Shown: positions 24,701 through 37,900 of the stretch, piece by piece
Numbering within the stretch: the first letter of the stretch is position 1
How the letters are laid out: every line of letters starts with the position of its first letter
Assembly (NCBI GenBank): GCA_036874045.1
Contig: CM072336.1
Location: 25,247,501-25,311,500, forward strand
Length of the DNA stretch: 64,000 nt
DNA from: Cymodocea nodosa
Taxonomy: Eukaryota; Streptophyta; Magnoliopsida; Alismatales; Cymodoceaceae
Direction of reading: 5' to 3'
The notes under the pieces: model-generated
Database searches by the model: none
What the model saw: the letters and a program-made list of their open reading frames with translations, nothing else
Told to the model about the DNA's origin: nothing
Made by a program: the position numbers and the translations under genes

Positions 24701-27700
24701 GAATGTTGTGGTTTATTGATGAAAATAGTAATCATATGATTTTTCACTTTCTTTTGAATGAGGAATAGTAAAGAGAAAGATGGAAGAGCATAAGGGTGAA
24801 GGGGGAGAATGATTGATTGGTCAGAATCTCTACATTTCTGTCAAGATGACTCATATAAGCTTGAAAAAGGCCCATGTTGGTTGACATGACTCGGACATGC
24901 ATTGACATGATCAAAAATTACATTTGTTGCTTGGGAGTGCCTCACAAAATCATCTCTGACAATGGATATGTCTAACATTTGGTTTGGTTGTATTCTTAGT
25001 TGTGGAAACCAACACCCGTGAGCAATCAATTTTCCCATAGATGTCATTTTGGTTGTGGTGATGACTGATACTGTGTCAATGCATGTTGAAGTTTAATATT
25101 CCTTGGCTTGCATTTGAAGATATCGTCCCTGTTCAATGATTTGCGTTGCCAGTAAACAATTGATTCCTAGATTGATATGCTTTCAGACTCCATTTTTGGA
25201 TAGTTGTCTGGGATAATCCTGTCATCAATTTTTATGTCATAGTGCTCTAGTTTTTTTCAAAATCTCAACCGTAAACATGTAGTCGTCCAGTCATCCACCA
25301 TCACTTGGATGTCTACACATCAGACAGTTGCCATTCCAGTTGAAATTCATTATGTGATGACACTCACTGTTTATTCCATTCATTCTTGTAAAATCAAAGT
25401 GGATGGAAACAATCTGAGTGAAATTATACCACATATTCTATATGCAATGTAGAAGTCATTCAACTCAAAATATTTACGTTAGTTTTGCAGTGACTTGATT
25501 TGCCTTATGAACACCTTTATTGTACGTAACAAATGTGATACGGATTTATCATTATTTCTGTATGCAAGTCTGTCTCACAATCTACATAAAAAGTAGTAGT
25601 AGGATAAGTTTCCTTGTAAGGCAAACACCATATATATTATGTATGTGTTTGTGGGACATCTCTTTGATAAAATATTCAAATCATTAAACATGAACATGAT
25701 CTACTTAGGCAAAATAATGAAATGTTTGGGACCATGAGCTTTGGCATTTACATGTTATGACATTGGTTAATGCCCAAATCAGATGTAGATGAAATAGTGA
25801 AAATGGGCAAGGCTCCTTGTGTAGTTTTTGTTGGAAACCATAGAATTCAACTTCAATTTCACTAAAAAGGAAACATTTCAGACCAATGGAAATGCTGGTG
25901 GAAGTTTGGTCAAAGGTCAAATTATGGAATTCCATAAGAAAGGTGTAAAACTATAAATTTTGATACAAGGTTTTCAGACACGTTAATCAATAATATACAT
26001 CAGAAAATAATTAAATTTAAATTTCAAGCACTTATGATGAAAAGTGAGAAATTGATGATTATTAACTAATTACCAATGGTTTACATATTTATAAGGTTTA
26101 CTAGATGCCCACATATTAAGTATCCAATAATCCAAATGAGTAACCAGAATTAATAAGATTATATATATATATATATATATATATAATCATGCCTAACTTG
26201 ATACACAGTCTTAAACACTAACCTTTATTTCCTTTGATGAATATATTTACTAAATGCTTTGAACACTAAGTGTAGGGTTTAGAAATAAGACCTTTCATTA
26301 CATTATCTTTTATGTTATGACAATCCATCTTAATGTGTTTCATATGCTTGTGAAAGTGGGACTAGTGGCAATGAAGATGATATTTTAATTATCATAGTTT
26401 AACAATATGTAACCATAGGTGTCTTTATAGGATAATCAAGCTCCTTTAGAAGGGATCTAGACCACATCACCTCACACATTGTTTAGTCTATGGATTGATA
26501 TTTTGTTTCAGCACTTGCTCTAGATACAACATTTTGCTTCCAAGTATACATTGAATAGGAACAACCATCAACTTTATAAATTGAACGAATGTCAGATAAT
26601 AAGAATAGAAAGGTGAAAAGGTCACACGCTTGACATGGTAGAGAACCTTCATTATGATTTGCGTTGTGTTTGATGGTACATTATACTTAAATCTTTATTC
26701 TTTTGACAATTGATGACAGGTAGATGTATTTTCTTTTGGCATAGTTATGTGGGAAATTCTTACAGGCGAGGAACCTTATGCCAATATGCATTATGGTGCT
26801 ATAATAGGTATATTTTTAAGTTCCTTTGTTACTGCATAATGTGTTTGTTGATTTGGATTTGTTAAGATACGAGTTTTGGACATCATTTAGATGCTAGTAA
26901 CATGTCGACATTTATCTGAAAAATTAGATGTCTATAGAAACAATCTAACCCTTTTTCTCAGACCCAGTTTTTTGTGGTATTATGATTTCTCAGTAAGTTT
27001 GATGATATTTACGAAGATATTTTGTAGTCAATGTGTGAAACAAATACTAATTTTCCTTGTAAACTTGTATCATAGAGCCAACATGGCTTGATTAAGTGAA
27101 TGACCATTAGAGACTTTTGTGCTCTATTATTATTAATTTTTGATTATTGGTTAAGATTTTGTTGTCGGTGAGCCTTGGTGTTGTGTAATGGCAAGATTTT
27201 GTATAATTATATCTTTAGAGGTCATGTGTCGAATCCTAGCTAGGAAACATCTCCATTCATAGGAGTAAGAATACATACAATCGAATTCTTTTCAGATCTT
27301 ATATTAGTGGGTGTCTCTTGCATTAGATTTACTCTTTTGTATTGGTTGATAAGATTCTGTCGAGTATTGAATTCAGGTTTCTTCTCCCGTCCTCTTGAGG
27401 GGTTTGGGGGTTCACCTCCAAACCCTTGGTCATGGGTTCGAGACCTATCTATTGAGAAAAAACCTTATATATATATATATATATATATATTTAAGGTTTC
27501 TTCTCCCGTCTGATGGGTATTTCACATTTGTTTTTATCATATATATATATATTTAAGGTTTCTTCTCCCGTCTGATGGGTATTTCACATTTGTTTTTATC
27601 ATCTTCCTTTCAAAGAATTTCTATGTATATATATTTTTAGGTTACTTACTTTGTTAAGCATCTTCAAATATTACGTGCCTGATGCTTGCAGGGGGGATCG

Positions 27701-27867
27701 TCAACAATACACTGAGGCCTTCGATCCCCGATAATTGTGATCCTGAATGGAGGAGGTTGATGGAGCAATGCTGGGCTCCAGATCCCGTGCAGCGACCATC
27801 GTTCACCGAGATAGCCTCCCGCTTGCGGCAGATGTCCGTCGCCCACCCAACCAAGGTTGCAAAATAA
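15731..27867 (+). CDS. B4-type Raf-like MAPKKK with N-terminal PB1 domain
   Basis: Exons: 15731-18667, 18737-18814, 19497-19649, 19895-20058, 20146-20293, 23677-23799, 26720-26807, 27692-27867; 1288 residues plus stop. All junctions are GT-AG and in frame. Residues about 170-270 form a PB1 domain ([20 protein letters not shown]; acidic [19 protein letters not shown]). A long low-complexity middle follows, with the family motif [12 protein letters not shown] shortly before the kinase domain. Kinase landmarks: GSGTFG at 1019-1024, Lys1039 in [16 protein letters not shown] with Asp1141, DFG at 1163-1165, then GTLPWMAPE. The catalytic loop has HFD in place of HRD, as I recall for this subfamily. 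B4 Rafs are cytosolic Ser/Thr kinases that activate SnRK2 kinases in osmotic-stress signalling (family knowledge; closest Arabidopsis relative probably At1g79570 or a sister). Relatives carry a few more N-terminal residues, so an upstream coding exon may be missed. Introns 5 and 6 hold retroelements. Confidence 0.95.
20320..21560 (-). mobile_element. Short-LTR non-autonomous element, family A, truncated copy
   Basis: The left part (20330-20510) matches the LTR-like segments at 34480 and 49160: a TCATAAGCAAACAA region, TATATAGAGACTAC, AGTAATGCAGGACTAAA, then CTCCTTAAGTTGGACCATC. It is followed by the same internal order seen at 49400-49700 (a TAGGATAGATAAACA region, then a T/C-rich tract at about 20821-21050). 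A second LTR is not evident at the right end, so the copy looks truncated. Confidence 0.55.
22335..23104 (-). mobile_element. 5'-truncated L1 LINE, 3' end with RNase H
   Basis: Minus strand 23000-22690 reads [40 protein letters not shown] and [12 protein letters not shown], the RNase H domain of plant L1 elements. Lower coordinates give the 3' end, with a GGGGTGGGGGTCCAAC motif also found in the copies at 39780 and 49750, and a T-run at its left edge corresponding to the poly-A tail. A direct repeat of about 59 bp flanks it (22276-22334 and 23105-23163), which is too long for an ordinary target-site duplication. Confidence 0.8.
23800..26719. other. Kinase intron 6 (2.9 kb)
   Basis: Flanking exons join as TKVSEK|VDVFSFG. 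The intron holds a CCTAGG-type palindrome repeat at about 24380-24455 and a (TA)n run at about 26161-26187. Otherwise it is AT-rich sequence in which I recognise nothing. Confidence 0.8.
24380..24455. repeat. CCTAGG-palindrome repeat, family member
   Basis: GGTGCCTAGGCAGCACCTAGGTGGCA is split by short spacers into self-complementary halves, followed by GGTGCTACCTAGATGCCCACC. It resembles the repeats near 6975-7372, 30210-30580, 44490 and 46990. Confidence 0.55.
27165..27460 (+). mobile_element. Possible tRNA-derived SINE pieces
   Basis: The stretch GGTGTTGTGTAATGGCAAG (about 27177) followed about 45 bp later by TGTGTCGAATCC resembles RNA polymerase III A and B boxes of a plant SINE. A second B-box-like GGGTTCGAGACC lies at about 27434, preceded by CCTCTTGAGGGGTTTGGGGG. 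They lie in the last kinase intron. Assignment rests only on these short motifs. Confidence 0.35.
27481..27602. repeat. Near-perfect 60-bp tandem duplication in the last kinase intron
   Basis: Positions 27481-27540 are repeated at 27541-27602, differing only by one TA step in the leading (TA)n run. Both copies read TTAAGGTTTCTTCTCCCGTC and end TTTTTATCAT. The GGTTTCTTCTCCCGTC string also occurs once more at about 27378. Confidence 0.9.
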
Positions 27868-28965
27868 TGGAAGAACGATGAGCTGCATCACTCTCGAAGA
27901 CGGTTTAATGTATACCTGTCGAAATGTGCATTTACGTGTCGTAAATTTTATTATCTATCTATCTATCTATCTATGTGAATAATTTTTCGGTTCGACTATA
28001 CATTCTGTAATACAAGAGGTGTGGGTGGTGTCCGAAGAATACGAGATGGGGGCATATTTGTTTTACATGTACTTTGTTTATAAGGGTTGGTGGGAATCTA
28101 AGCTTTCCGAGGTGTCCAAAAGAATTATTTTTCCTTTCCAAACTTGAGCTTTAGCAAGTTGCATTCTACTCCTACGGTTATTATTATTTTAGCAAGTTGC
28201 ATTCTACTCTTAACAGTTGCTATTATCAAAATCATATGTGGCATTAGTGATCTTCGTTCTACAGAAAATAAATTTCATAAATTTCCTTGATACCATTTAA
28301 ATATGGTTGTTTGTGTTCCCGACCATCTCTTTTGACAATTTTAAACAACAATTTTTTTTTAAAATTTTAAATTTATATGTAAGAAATTAAAAATGTCATT
28401 TATACTATTTTCTAATAAGGAAATAAATTCACATTTCAAAGAATTCATATAAAATTTTCTTATTTAAAAAAGTTACTATCAATAATCAAACCAATATTAT
28501 CTATTTCAAAGATCCTCGACCCTGATCTGATCTCTTTTGGATTTCATCTCAGAACTTTTTTTTTTTTTGAAAAAAACCAACTTACTTGTACAGCATCGTT
28601 GTGGTAAACTACTGGTTTAATTGAGAAAAGGTATGATACATTTTTACCACAGAAGTTAAGTGGATATGCAATATTGAAAGCTATTAACAAGCTGAATTCT
28701 CACTTTGCACTGCACAAGTTGATTGACACCTTAAGGATGAAAACACTACTCTCTCTACTTACCATCTAACCAATCCAATGTGGGTAAAGAAATCTTTGCT
28801 TCCTCACCATCTTAGCTGAGATCATCCAGGAGAAAAAGCAGGTATGCTTCAAAATTTCACCATGAAGGTTGCAGACGCCAACAAGGCTATATCCTCTCCA
28901 GTAGGTTGGGTAAAATGTCTTTCACATGCGACTGACAAGAAAGTCCGAGTGACGCATTGGAAAGC
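27868..28965. other. Convergent intergenic region between kinase and FTSH12 stop codons
   Basis: This 1.1 kb must hold both 3' untranslated regions. It contains the TATC microsatellite and a 38-bp tandem duplication (28150-28187 and 28188-28226, unit TTTAGCAAGTTGCATTCTAC...). No further gene is seen. Confidence 0.75.
27951..27975. repeat. (TATC)n microsatellite in the kinase 3' untranslated region
   Basis: Six TATC-type tetranucleotide units about 85 bp after the kinase stop codon, so they are probably transcribed. Confidence 0.85.
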
Positions 28966-31900
28966 TTAGGACCTGTGAAGAGGTGCAGGATATACATCCA
29001 ATGGCTGGTAACTAAGACGATCATTCACAGGCAAGGGTCCTTCCTGAAAAGTGAAAAAACGATGAGATTACAGCTTCCATAGCATGCACAGTGACTGGTA
29101 TGCATAAAACCCATGAGGCCATCTATGTACTAGAAGAAATGGGGCGTTAAAACATTGATTACAGTTTTCAGATAAAGTTTAACAGCATTTGTAATTAATT
29201 AATATGTTTGAGAACCCGGTTTGAGCTTGTGAGATCCCTTGTAAGACTATTTGTTTTCAAAGCCTTCATGGCAAACAGCTTGATGACCATTCACTGTCTA
29301 TAAGGTTGAAAAATTAATACGTGAACTTAAAAAAAAGGTCACTGGTGAATATATCACACCAGGCCTGCTGAATGGCTTCAAACAGACTAGGGAAAGAATC
29401 TTGTAGAGGACAGTCACCAATCTCTCTTCAAGAGTCGGCCCATCTAACCAACCATTCTCCACCCTCAACTGCAAACAAAACTAAAAGATTTCCATCAACT
29501 CTATAACCCTTCTCCAGATTTGCTTTAAATCCTCTTGTAGAGTTCCTCTGAGAGAAGCCAAACCACATGCTATTTGTCGATGGTGATCTTTTGCTAGAGA
29601 ATCTCCCAAAAATTGTCTCCACCCTTCCCTTAAACACCATAGCCACTTCCCTAGTAGTAACAAGTTGAAGCACACAAATCTTCAATGTCGAAACCACCTT
29701 CCATTGTGGACCTCTGTATCTTCTATTATGATCAGGAGATCAATGCAAAGCCTTTATGAGTGCTCCTTTTGACCTCTGACCATAAATATTATCTATCAAC
29801 ATGGTCTCAATTTTTTTGGGACAACCTAGACTGAACTCTAAAAATGGATAAATGGTAAATGGGAATTCAACAATACCATAAACAATGGTCAGTTCCCCAT
29901 TTCTCCCGAGGCAAGAATGAAGCTTGCTAACAAGGCAAGACTATGCTCATCAATCACCAGACCCCAATCAGATCCCCTTAGCACAACTTCACGCCTACAC
30001 GAGGTAGCAAAAGGAGAAGTCAACTATCCCTGGCAAGACCGTTAAGACACCTCAGCACCCATATTAATAATTTATTTCTTGAGATTTTGTGTGTATGCAC
30101 AGATACACATATTTCCACTCTAAATGGATGCATAATACATAATCAAAATTTTTACCTAGTCGTAAATGTAGATTACCTATTTTCTGGTTATCCGAATATC
30201 AGGGTTGTTAAGGTGGGCACCTAGACACCCAAGTGGAATTTCAACGACACACAAAGGCTTGGTGTCCATTACAGGATGTTCTTCAAAATCTTTATTAAAT
30301 CCGGGTAGAGATTGAATAAAAATTCAGTTAAAAAGGTTTTATTTCTGGAAACATAATTAAATGTGCTATATTTGGACACATTATCATGGAAACTTAAATA
30401 CATGTGTTATTTATGGAAATATATTCTGAAAATTTTCATTTCTATGTGTGTATATGTACACACACACTATTCTGAAAAAACAAATTATTAATATGGACAC
30501 CCAGGCACCACCCAAGCGTCCAAGCAACCAAGTCACTTTGGGCAGCACCTTGGTGCCTTTACAACCTTGCCAACACATTTTATTAAAGAGAGCAAGAATT
30601 GAACATAGTACATGGTGTTCTTGCACATTCACTGTGAAGTTGTGCAAATTGTTGAGAATTACAGGAAGGATTTGCTTTTATGTCAGCAATAGAGGCGCAG
30701 TGGATGAGGAAAAGTGAAAATTAGAAATTCTACATTGACTACCTATAGAGACTTTCCTTCTTTCCTTTTTCAGAATGGAGTTCAGTTAATCTAGATGACG
30801 TAACATTGTGAATTTTGAGATGTACTGTTTCAGTTAAGGAAAATATTATGCTGTGGGATCAGTACCCAGTGTTTTTTGTCTCTCATATTTGCCTTTCTTT
30901 TTGTTTCAGTTTGTTTCTCAATGGCTTTGCAAATATTCGTCCCATCTTTAAAAAGAAAATTACAATAACAGCAACATTGCATGATAAAAAAAGAATGAAG
31001 GGCCTTGTCATTACCTCTTCCAAATTTATCTGGAATGGTTCCACAAAATCTTTAAACATAATAGGAGACATTTCTTTTATTTTTTCATCTACTTCCTGGA
31101 AAAGAGAGAGAAGATAAATGATGACGGAGAAAGAAAATTATTATAATTTCCAAGTACATACAATTGATGAAGTGCAATTCCACAAACATAACAACCCAGT
31201 GTATTTGGAAAAATCAACATACTTACCCTTTCATTTAGTAGATAATAAACAACAATTCAATCCATAATCTCACTAAATGGGTTGGTCATATGAATCTTCT
31301 TCTTTCAAGTATTTTTATCTATTGTCAAAATTGCAGTTAAATTATATAAATTTAAATATTTCTTACAATCTTTTACCAATAATTTTAGGTCGACTCCATT
31401 TTTTTAATTTCTTTTGCATTAATTAATTCTGCTTTTCTACTTTTCTAACTAATACATTTTTTTAGTTTCCTAAGAATATGACCAACTATTTAAGCTGATT
31501 TTTTCTTGTTTTATCTTCAACAAGTGTTAACTCCTACTTGATTCCAAATAAACTCATTTTTAAACTTATTTTTTATAATATTACCACTCATTTATCTAAG
31601 CATACACATTTTAATAATATTAACTTTTTACATATGGCTATGCTTTACAGCTTAACATTCTGAGTCATAAAGTAAAACTAAGTGAATGATAATTTTATAG
31701 AAGTTTCCCTTTAATTTTAAAGGTATCCTCCTATCACATAGCACTTCAGACTTACGATAAAAAAAAGAAAGATATAGAATAAGAGATGCAGTTATGTAGG
31801 TAATCTTCCTTCTTTAATATGGTAAAACATAGGATAATCGTGACTTATATAGTGCATAGATGAAAAAATCAAAGATAAATGGTACCAGTCCAGTTAGCCG

Positions 31901-34900
31901 TGACTTCTCCAGAAGTTCTCTTGCAACCATATCCAAAATATGTCTATTCTGCTGCAGACCTATCATGGCCAGTTCTTCTGTCTCTTCAATATACTGTGCA
32001 CAACAAAATTGAATTTTTCTTGAGTTGTAAGCATGATTACAATTATTAAAATCAGACTAAAAGACATGGACAGGGCTAAAGGGCTCATAGGGTCATCCAG
32101 AATATATAGAAAGATGTACCAACCACGGAACACAGACGGAAAGAAAACAAAGGTTACAGAATGTCTCAACAAGTGGGATTTTGGGCTTCTTAAAGAGGGA
32201 GTTTGTAGTCTCTTCAAATGGCTAAAAAGAAATTTGCCCCTGTCACATGCCTAACAATCCTTGAGAATATAAAGATTTCAAGTTTATAATATGCATTTGT
32301 AATTCATGTCCTAATAATGGGAAAAAAATCTTAAAAAGATAAAATGCTAGTATTGTTGCCAACCAAAAAATGGACAAAGTTGTGCTTGTTCTCAGCAAGT
32401 TCAGATGCTCTTGACAGATTTACATTGGACAGAGTGATAGCATTATCGAACATAAAAACAAGAAATAAACTAAGAAGTAGAATCTCCAACATGTTTGTAT
32501 TGACTTAGTAGGAAAAGAAAAAATTCCTCTTTACCCTTGTTAACTCTCGAGTGAATAACTCTGAAACTTCAAGAGTCATCTCTGCTGGAATCACTCGTGG
32601 ATCTTCCCACTAGCATAGAAAAGTGATAGCACACTTTATTGTATATAATGTGACAGCATATCCCATGGAAAATTTGATATATTTAAAGTAAAACCACACA
32701 ATAATATCATCATATACCCTGTATTTGATCAGCTCTCCATAAGGTTCATCAGGTCGGTCCATCATTCCAACTCTTTGAACAAGCTTTGTTAAGCCCAGCC
32801 TTCGATTATTAGGGCTAATTACCATCTCCCTAGCAATCTGTGAAGTTGAAAATCAATAAATAAAGGTGGAATATCCCTCACGACACATGCCTTATCATAT
32901 ATATTTGAAAAGTCAAATATGAAATAAATGACTAGACAGCAAAAAAACACAACAATAGGCAACTTAGGTACAAAACATATCTATCTGATGCCAGTTTAAG
33001 GAAGCAAAACGCAATATATGGAAATTAAAAGGAAAGCAGATAGTTTAAATCATTTAGAAATAAATGAAGCCTTCTCACTTTTGAAATTCTTTCCAGGTCA
33101 TCTCTTCCTCCATCTGTGATGTCATCACCGAAAACAACACGCTCAGCACATCGTCCACCATGTGCAACTACCATTTGCATTTTCATGTAACCAAATGTGG
33201 TGTATCCTTGATCAACCATATCTTCCCTCAAACTAAACACGGAAATAGCAGTTTCCTGTAGGTGATCAATTGCAGGAGTATTTGGAATCTTTAAGCAGAA
33301 TAAAACAAAAACTAACTAATTATAGTATAAAAGATAAAGATATATGAAAAAGATTACAGTAAAAAGAAATTAAATTATTAGTCTACGAATAAATGGATCC
33401 TTAGATTGATCTTAATTGTGTTATATGTTGTAAGTGGATTTAGTCTCACATTGCTAGAGTTATGTCTGTCCCTTCTATATAGCTTCTATATATAGAGGCT
33501 TTATTTGCTTATAAATAATATAAACCCCATTCTTGTGTTTCTATCAGGAATGGTTGTGTCGCATTTTATTTGCATTTATTCGACTTCCATGTGTACTCCT
33601 AAGTATTTTGCTTGTTCATGAGCCAATAGTTACCAACAAAGCAATCACATTAAGAAATTACCTTGCCACCAGGTAGAAGCTGAGAAAATGCATGCCAATC
33701 ATATCTAGGAAAGAGATGTGCTAGCAAAATATGGCCAGCTTCATGTACAGCCAGTAGCCTCTTAGTTTCCAGAGAAACCTGCCGTTATTTAAGCACTTGC
33801 ATGATGAAAATTTTTTTTCAAAAAAGCAATAGATGCCACACAAACTGTGGATAAGCTTACACTCTCAGCACACTTTTGTTGTTCTTCCTCTGTAAGCAAA
33901 ACACCCATACCCTCAAGCAACTGTTTATCCAACACATCAACAATATCTTGTTGTGTGATCAAGGAATGTCCCTTTCTTACCTGCAAATATTGACAATTGT
34001 ACTCAAAAGCAAGTAGAAAAATTTAAAAACAAACTCAAGTTAGAAATGAAGACACAAATAGGATTAAGGTGTTTCATCAAGTAGAAAGAACAAAGAGGGA
34101 TATAACAAAACCAAGAGAAAGTTGTATATTTTAAAGATTAGAAAATTCCCTGCAAAATGGTGTATTGAATCCAAAGTGGCATATCTATGAGATCTTAAGA
34201 GAAAAATAGGAACAAAGTTAAGACAGGCCTTAGATAGGATCTTATGGAAAAGAACACTTCCATGTTAAGCAAGTTTCAGGAAATGCTTACAAAATACATG
34301 GAAATACCAGTCAAGTTTCAGTAATTGTTGTTTATAAAGGTGCTCGTGTTATCTCCACATTGCTAAGTATTTAGATTATGTACGAATGAAAATTTTCAAT
34401 CTTTTACGTAATGCAACCAAAATGATGTATTTCAAGCTGTAAATTATGTTAGTTCACATACTACCTATTATTATTACCGTGGAAACAAATAATAGGTGGA
34501 AGTGATTTATTCATTAACAAGCATAAGGATTAATATACATAGAGACTACAAAGAAATGACAAATACAATACTAGTAATGTGAAACTAAATCTATAAGAAA
34601 CTCTTAATCTAACCCTAGGATCCATATAATAATCCATCGATTCATACACTCACTCTCCCTCAAGTTGGAGCATCTAGAACATCTAAGTTGCAATAGACTC
34701 AAATATAACAATAAATGATAATAAACATAAAAACTATGATAGACACCAAAATGGACAATAACTATAATGGCTACTATGGCAAAGGTAATAACAATAGTAG
34801 GCAAGTAGCATCAATGTGCAAGTAGGAATGATGATCAATTTCTTTGTCCACACAACAAAAAGCATGAAAATCAATCAATTGACTCAGTCAACAACAATAA

Positions 34901-37900
34901 TTAAAATAGACATTTGACAAACTTGAAAGACAAGCACCTATAGGAAAACATTGAAAAACTTGCAAAGATGAACTATTGTAAACATAAATACAGCCATCAA
35001 ACCATCCAAAATAGTAATGAAATAGCACTATCTAACGCCAAGACTTCACATTAAACAAGTAGAAAATTAGAGTTTGATAGATGTGTCAATTTTTTTTCCT
35101 TTTTAATTTCCACCATTTTTGACACCTTTTGAATTTCAAAAAAGCCAATTTCACTTCCATTCTCTTTCCCACCTTTGTTCTTTTCCTTTTTATAACTAAT
35201 CATCCACATGCCTCTTTCCATCATTTCTCCAATGTTTCCTATCTTGTGTGTGAACCCATCATCCATGGATCACACAGGGAATGAAGGATTAAGGAAGAGG
35301 TGGCAACGATTTAAGACACACAAAAGGCATCGATCACACCTAGAAGCAATGGCAAAGAGGGACTAAATGGAGGTGTTGTTTGAAGGTAGGCTGCAACTTC
35401 TACAACAAAAGAGATAGTGGCGATAGGCCCTGCAGCAATGAAGGAGAGAGCAGGGAGGATGCAGATGAGGATGATGGAAGAGAGTTAAGGGTCCTGGACA
35501 TGTTGGCAGGGGTGTCCACAACACAGAATGTGGACAAGGAGGAAAGGTTGGCAGAGATGGCAATTGTAGTGATAGCAGCAACAAACCCTGAGCTATTGTT
35601 GGGTGATGACAGGAGAGATTCTTCAAGAGGGTAGTGAGCTATCCTACAGTTGTGGGTAATGGTGGACTAGGGTTTGGGTCTACCATCACCACCATGACAA
35701 GGTGGCGATCACAACTACAATTCTATTTTCTCTCTTCCTTTCTAGAAAATCTATCCTTTGATACAATGTAGAAACAAAAAATAGGTGAAAGTAATCTATT
35801 TATTAACAAGTATAAGGGCTTATATATATAGAGGCTATAAGAAAATGACAAATGTAATACTAGCATGTGGGACTAAACTTACAAGAAATCCTAACTCAAT
35901 AAAATCCATATAAGAATCCAATTTTTTAGAGAGAAATAGGGTGAATCTCATTAATACAAATAAGTTTCATCCTTACAAGAAGCCCCCACTAAGGGGACAA
36001 AACAAAGGGGAAAAGCTAAAAGAACAAATTAACATGCTATCCCAATAAGGATCCATTTATTCATACATTTTAACAATGATTATTATTGTTATATAGCATC
36101 AGAACTTCATAAGCAATGTTTCACAAAAGACATTATCCATATGTAAATATCCCAATATGATGATAAGATTATGTTCACGAACTCCAACGAGATTATTCTC
36201 CTAGCACCATTTGAGCCATCACTACCCACAAGCTCCAAAACACATCCAAATTAATTCCCAACCTATGACAATACCCAAAATACCTCCACTTTATAATAAA
36301 AATCACTAAAAACACTTAAAGCCAACAAGAGCTCATTAAATAGCCAGCATGAATCACAGCACAAAACATGACATGAAACATGAAATCAAATAGGCACAAA
36401 ACATGGAAATACACATGCACAAAATAAGCCATATTTGGGTTGTCTGCTAAGCCAAACCCTTTTGATTTTGCCACACTGGCAAGGCATGAAATGACTAACA
36501 TGCCTAGCCATTTGTGCTAGCATGACATGATTGACACCTATAGTTCCTAGTGTCACAGAGGAGCCCCTACACCTGTATTGAATTGAAACTCCTCTGATCA
36601 CCACTCAACAGTGATGTAGGCCTCCAGAGCTACTGCCAGCCGATAGTGTCAGAAGAGTGACATCTTCAGCTTTTCCCACATGATCAACAGTATCAACAAT
36701 TGTGCCTGCTGATTTCCACAATGATCTAGGTTGCCACAGATCCATTTCTGTGTATGGGTATGTGCTGTACATTTTTTTGTGCCCTGATTTATCATCTACC
36801 AAGTGGATGTAGTGGCTTCGTGCAACATGGTTGTCATTCTATAGATCTATAGTTTGTGTGTGCAAAGTAGACTGAATTCAAGTATTTTAATACCACTCTG
36901 GTGTTGATAGACGGTATCCCATGAGTAATTGGTTGAGAACCTCAATGGTGCCTCAACAAAGTTGAATGGGAAGAATTATTTGTTATGGCTACAGAGCTTC
37001 GAGATATTCATCCTTGTACATCATAGCATATGGCATCTTGCAAAATCCCAGTTTGTGAGATCCAATGATCAAGGTGTTGTGCATTAGGTGGCTGGTTATG
37101 CAAGAGATGCAGAAGGTTTGGCACATGGAGAGCTGGTTTGCTTTTTGTGAGTGCAATGTGGAGTTAACCTGACACATCTTTGGTTGCTTAGAGACAATTG
37201 GCGGGATGCTTGGCTACATGTGGTGTGGGGAAGGTTTGGGAGATGACACCATTTTGGGATATCTGGCAGTTGCATCCTTGATATCAGGAGTGTACTAAGT
37301 GCATATCCTATGCTATTTCATTGGCTAGCTAGTGGTCTAGGTGTCCAGAGTGGAATAGGAGGATCTTCAAGGGAAGGAGCAGCCTTTTTGAGTGTAGACA
37401 AATCTGGTTATTGACACATTGATTACATGGATGAGAACTTTAGCAAATCAGCATGAGGTTGATGATGTGATGCACGCTGGCTTTTGTCAAGAGTGTACTT
37501 AGACTACCTAGGGTAAGGTGTTGCCTTTTCACCCTTGAAGGACACATTTTTGTTTCCTCTTTCACTTTTATTGCTTTTGTTACTTGGGTTGTGGCCCTTT
37601 TTCTGTGTTTGGTTATCAGCTGGAAAAGCTATCATGCTCCTGTTTTCATCACCAAGAATTTATTCTGATTAACACTCAAAAAAATTATTCTAACAAATAG
37701 ATAAAAGGCATTTTACATCAACATTTTGCTTTTTTAAAATATTCTATAACTCTTGATATTTCTTTATGTATGTCATATTGATCTATCATGGCATGTACGT
37801 GCACCTTTTCATGTCATTGACTCATTCTAATGTCATTTGAATGCATTATCATTCCTAGCATTAAAACTTTCAAATACTTAACATCTACAATAAGTAGCAA

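Larger units (their letters stand above)
29044..31014. other. FTSH12 last intron (about 2 kb)
   Basis: It separates the exon ending ...FQINLEE from the terminal exon EGPLPVNDRLSYQ. It contains an L1 fragment (29360-29780) and CCTAGG-type repeat pieces (30210-30590). Nothing else is recognised. Confidence 0.8.
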
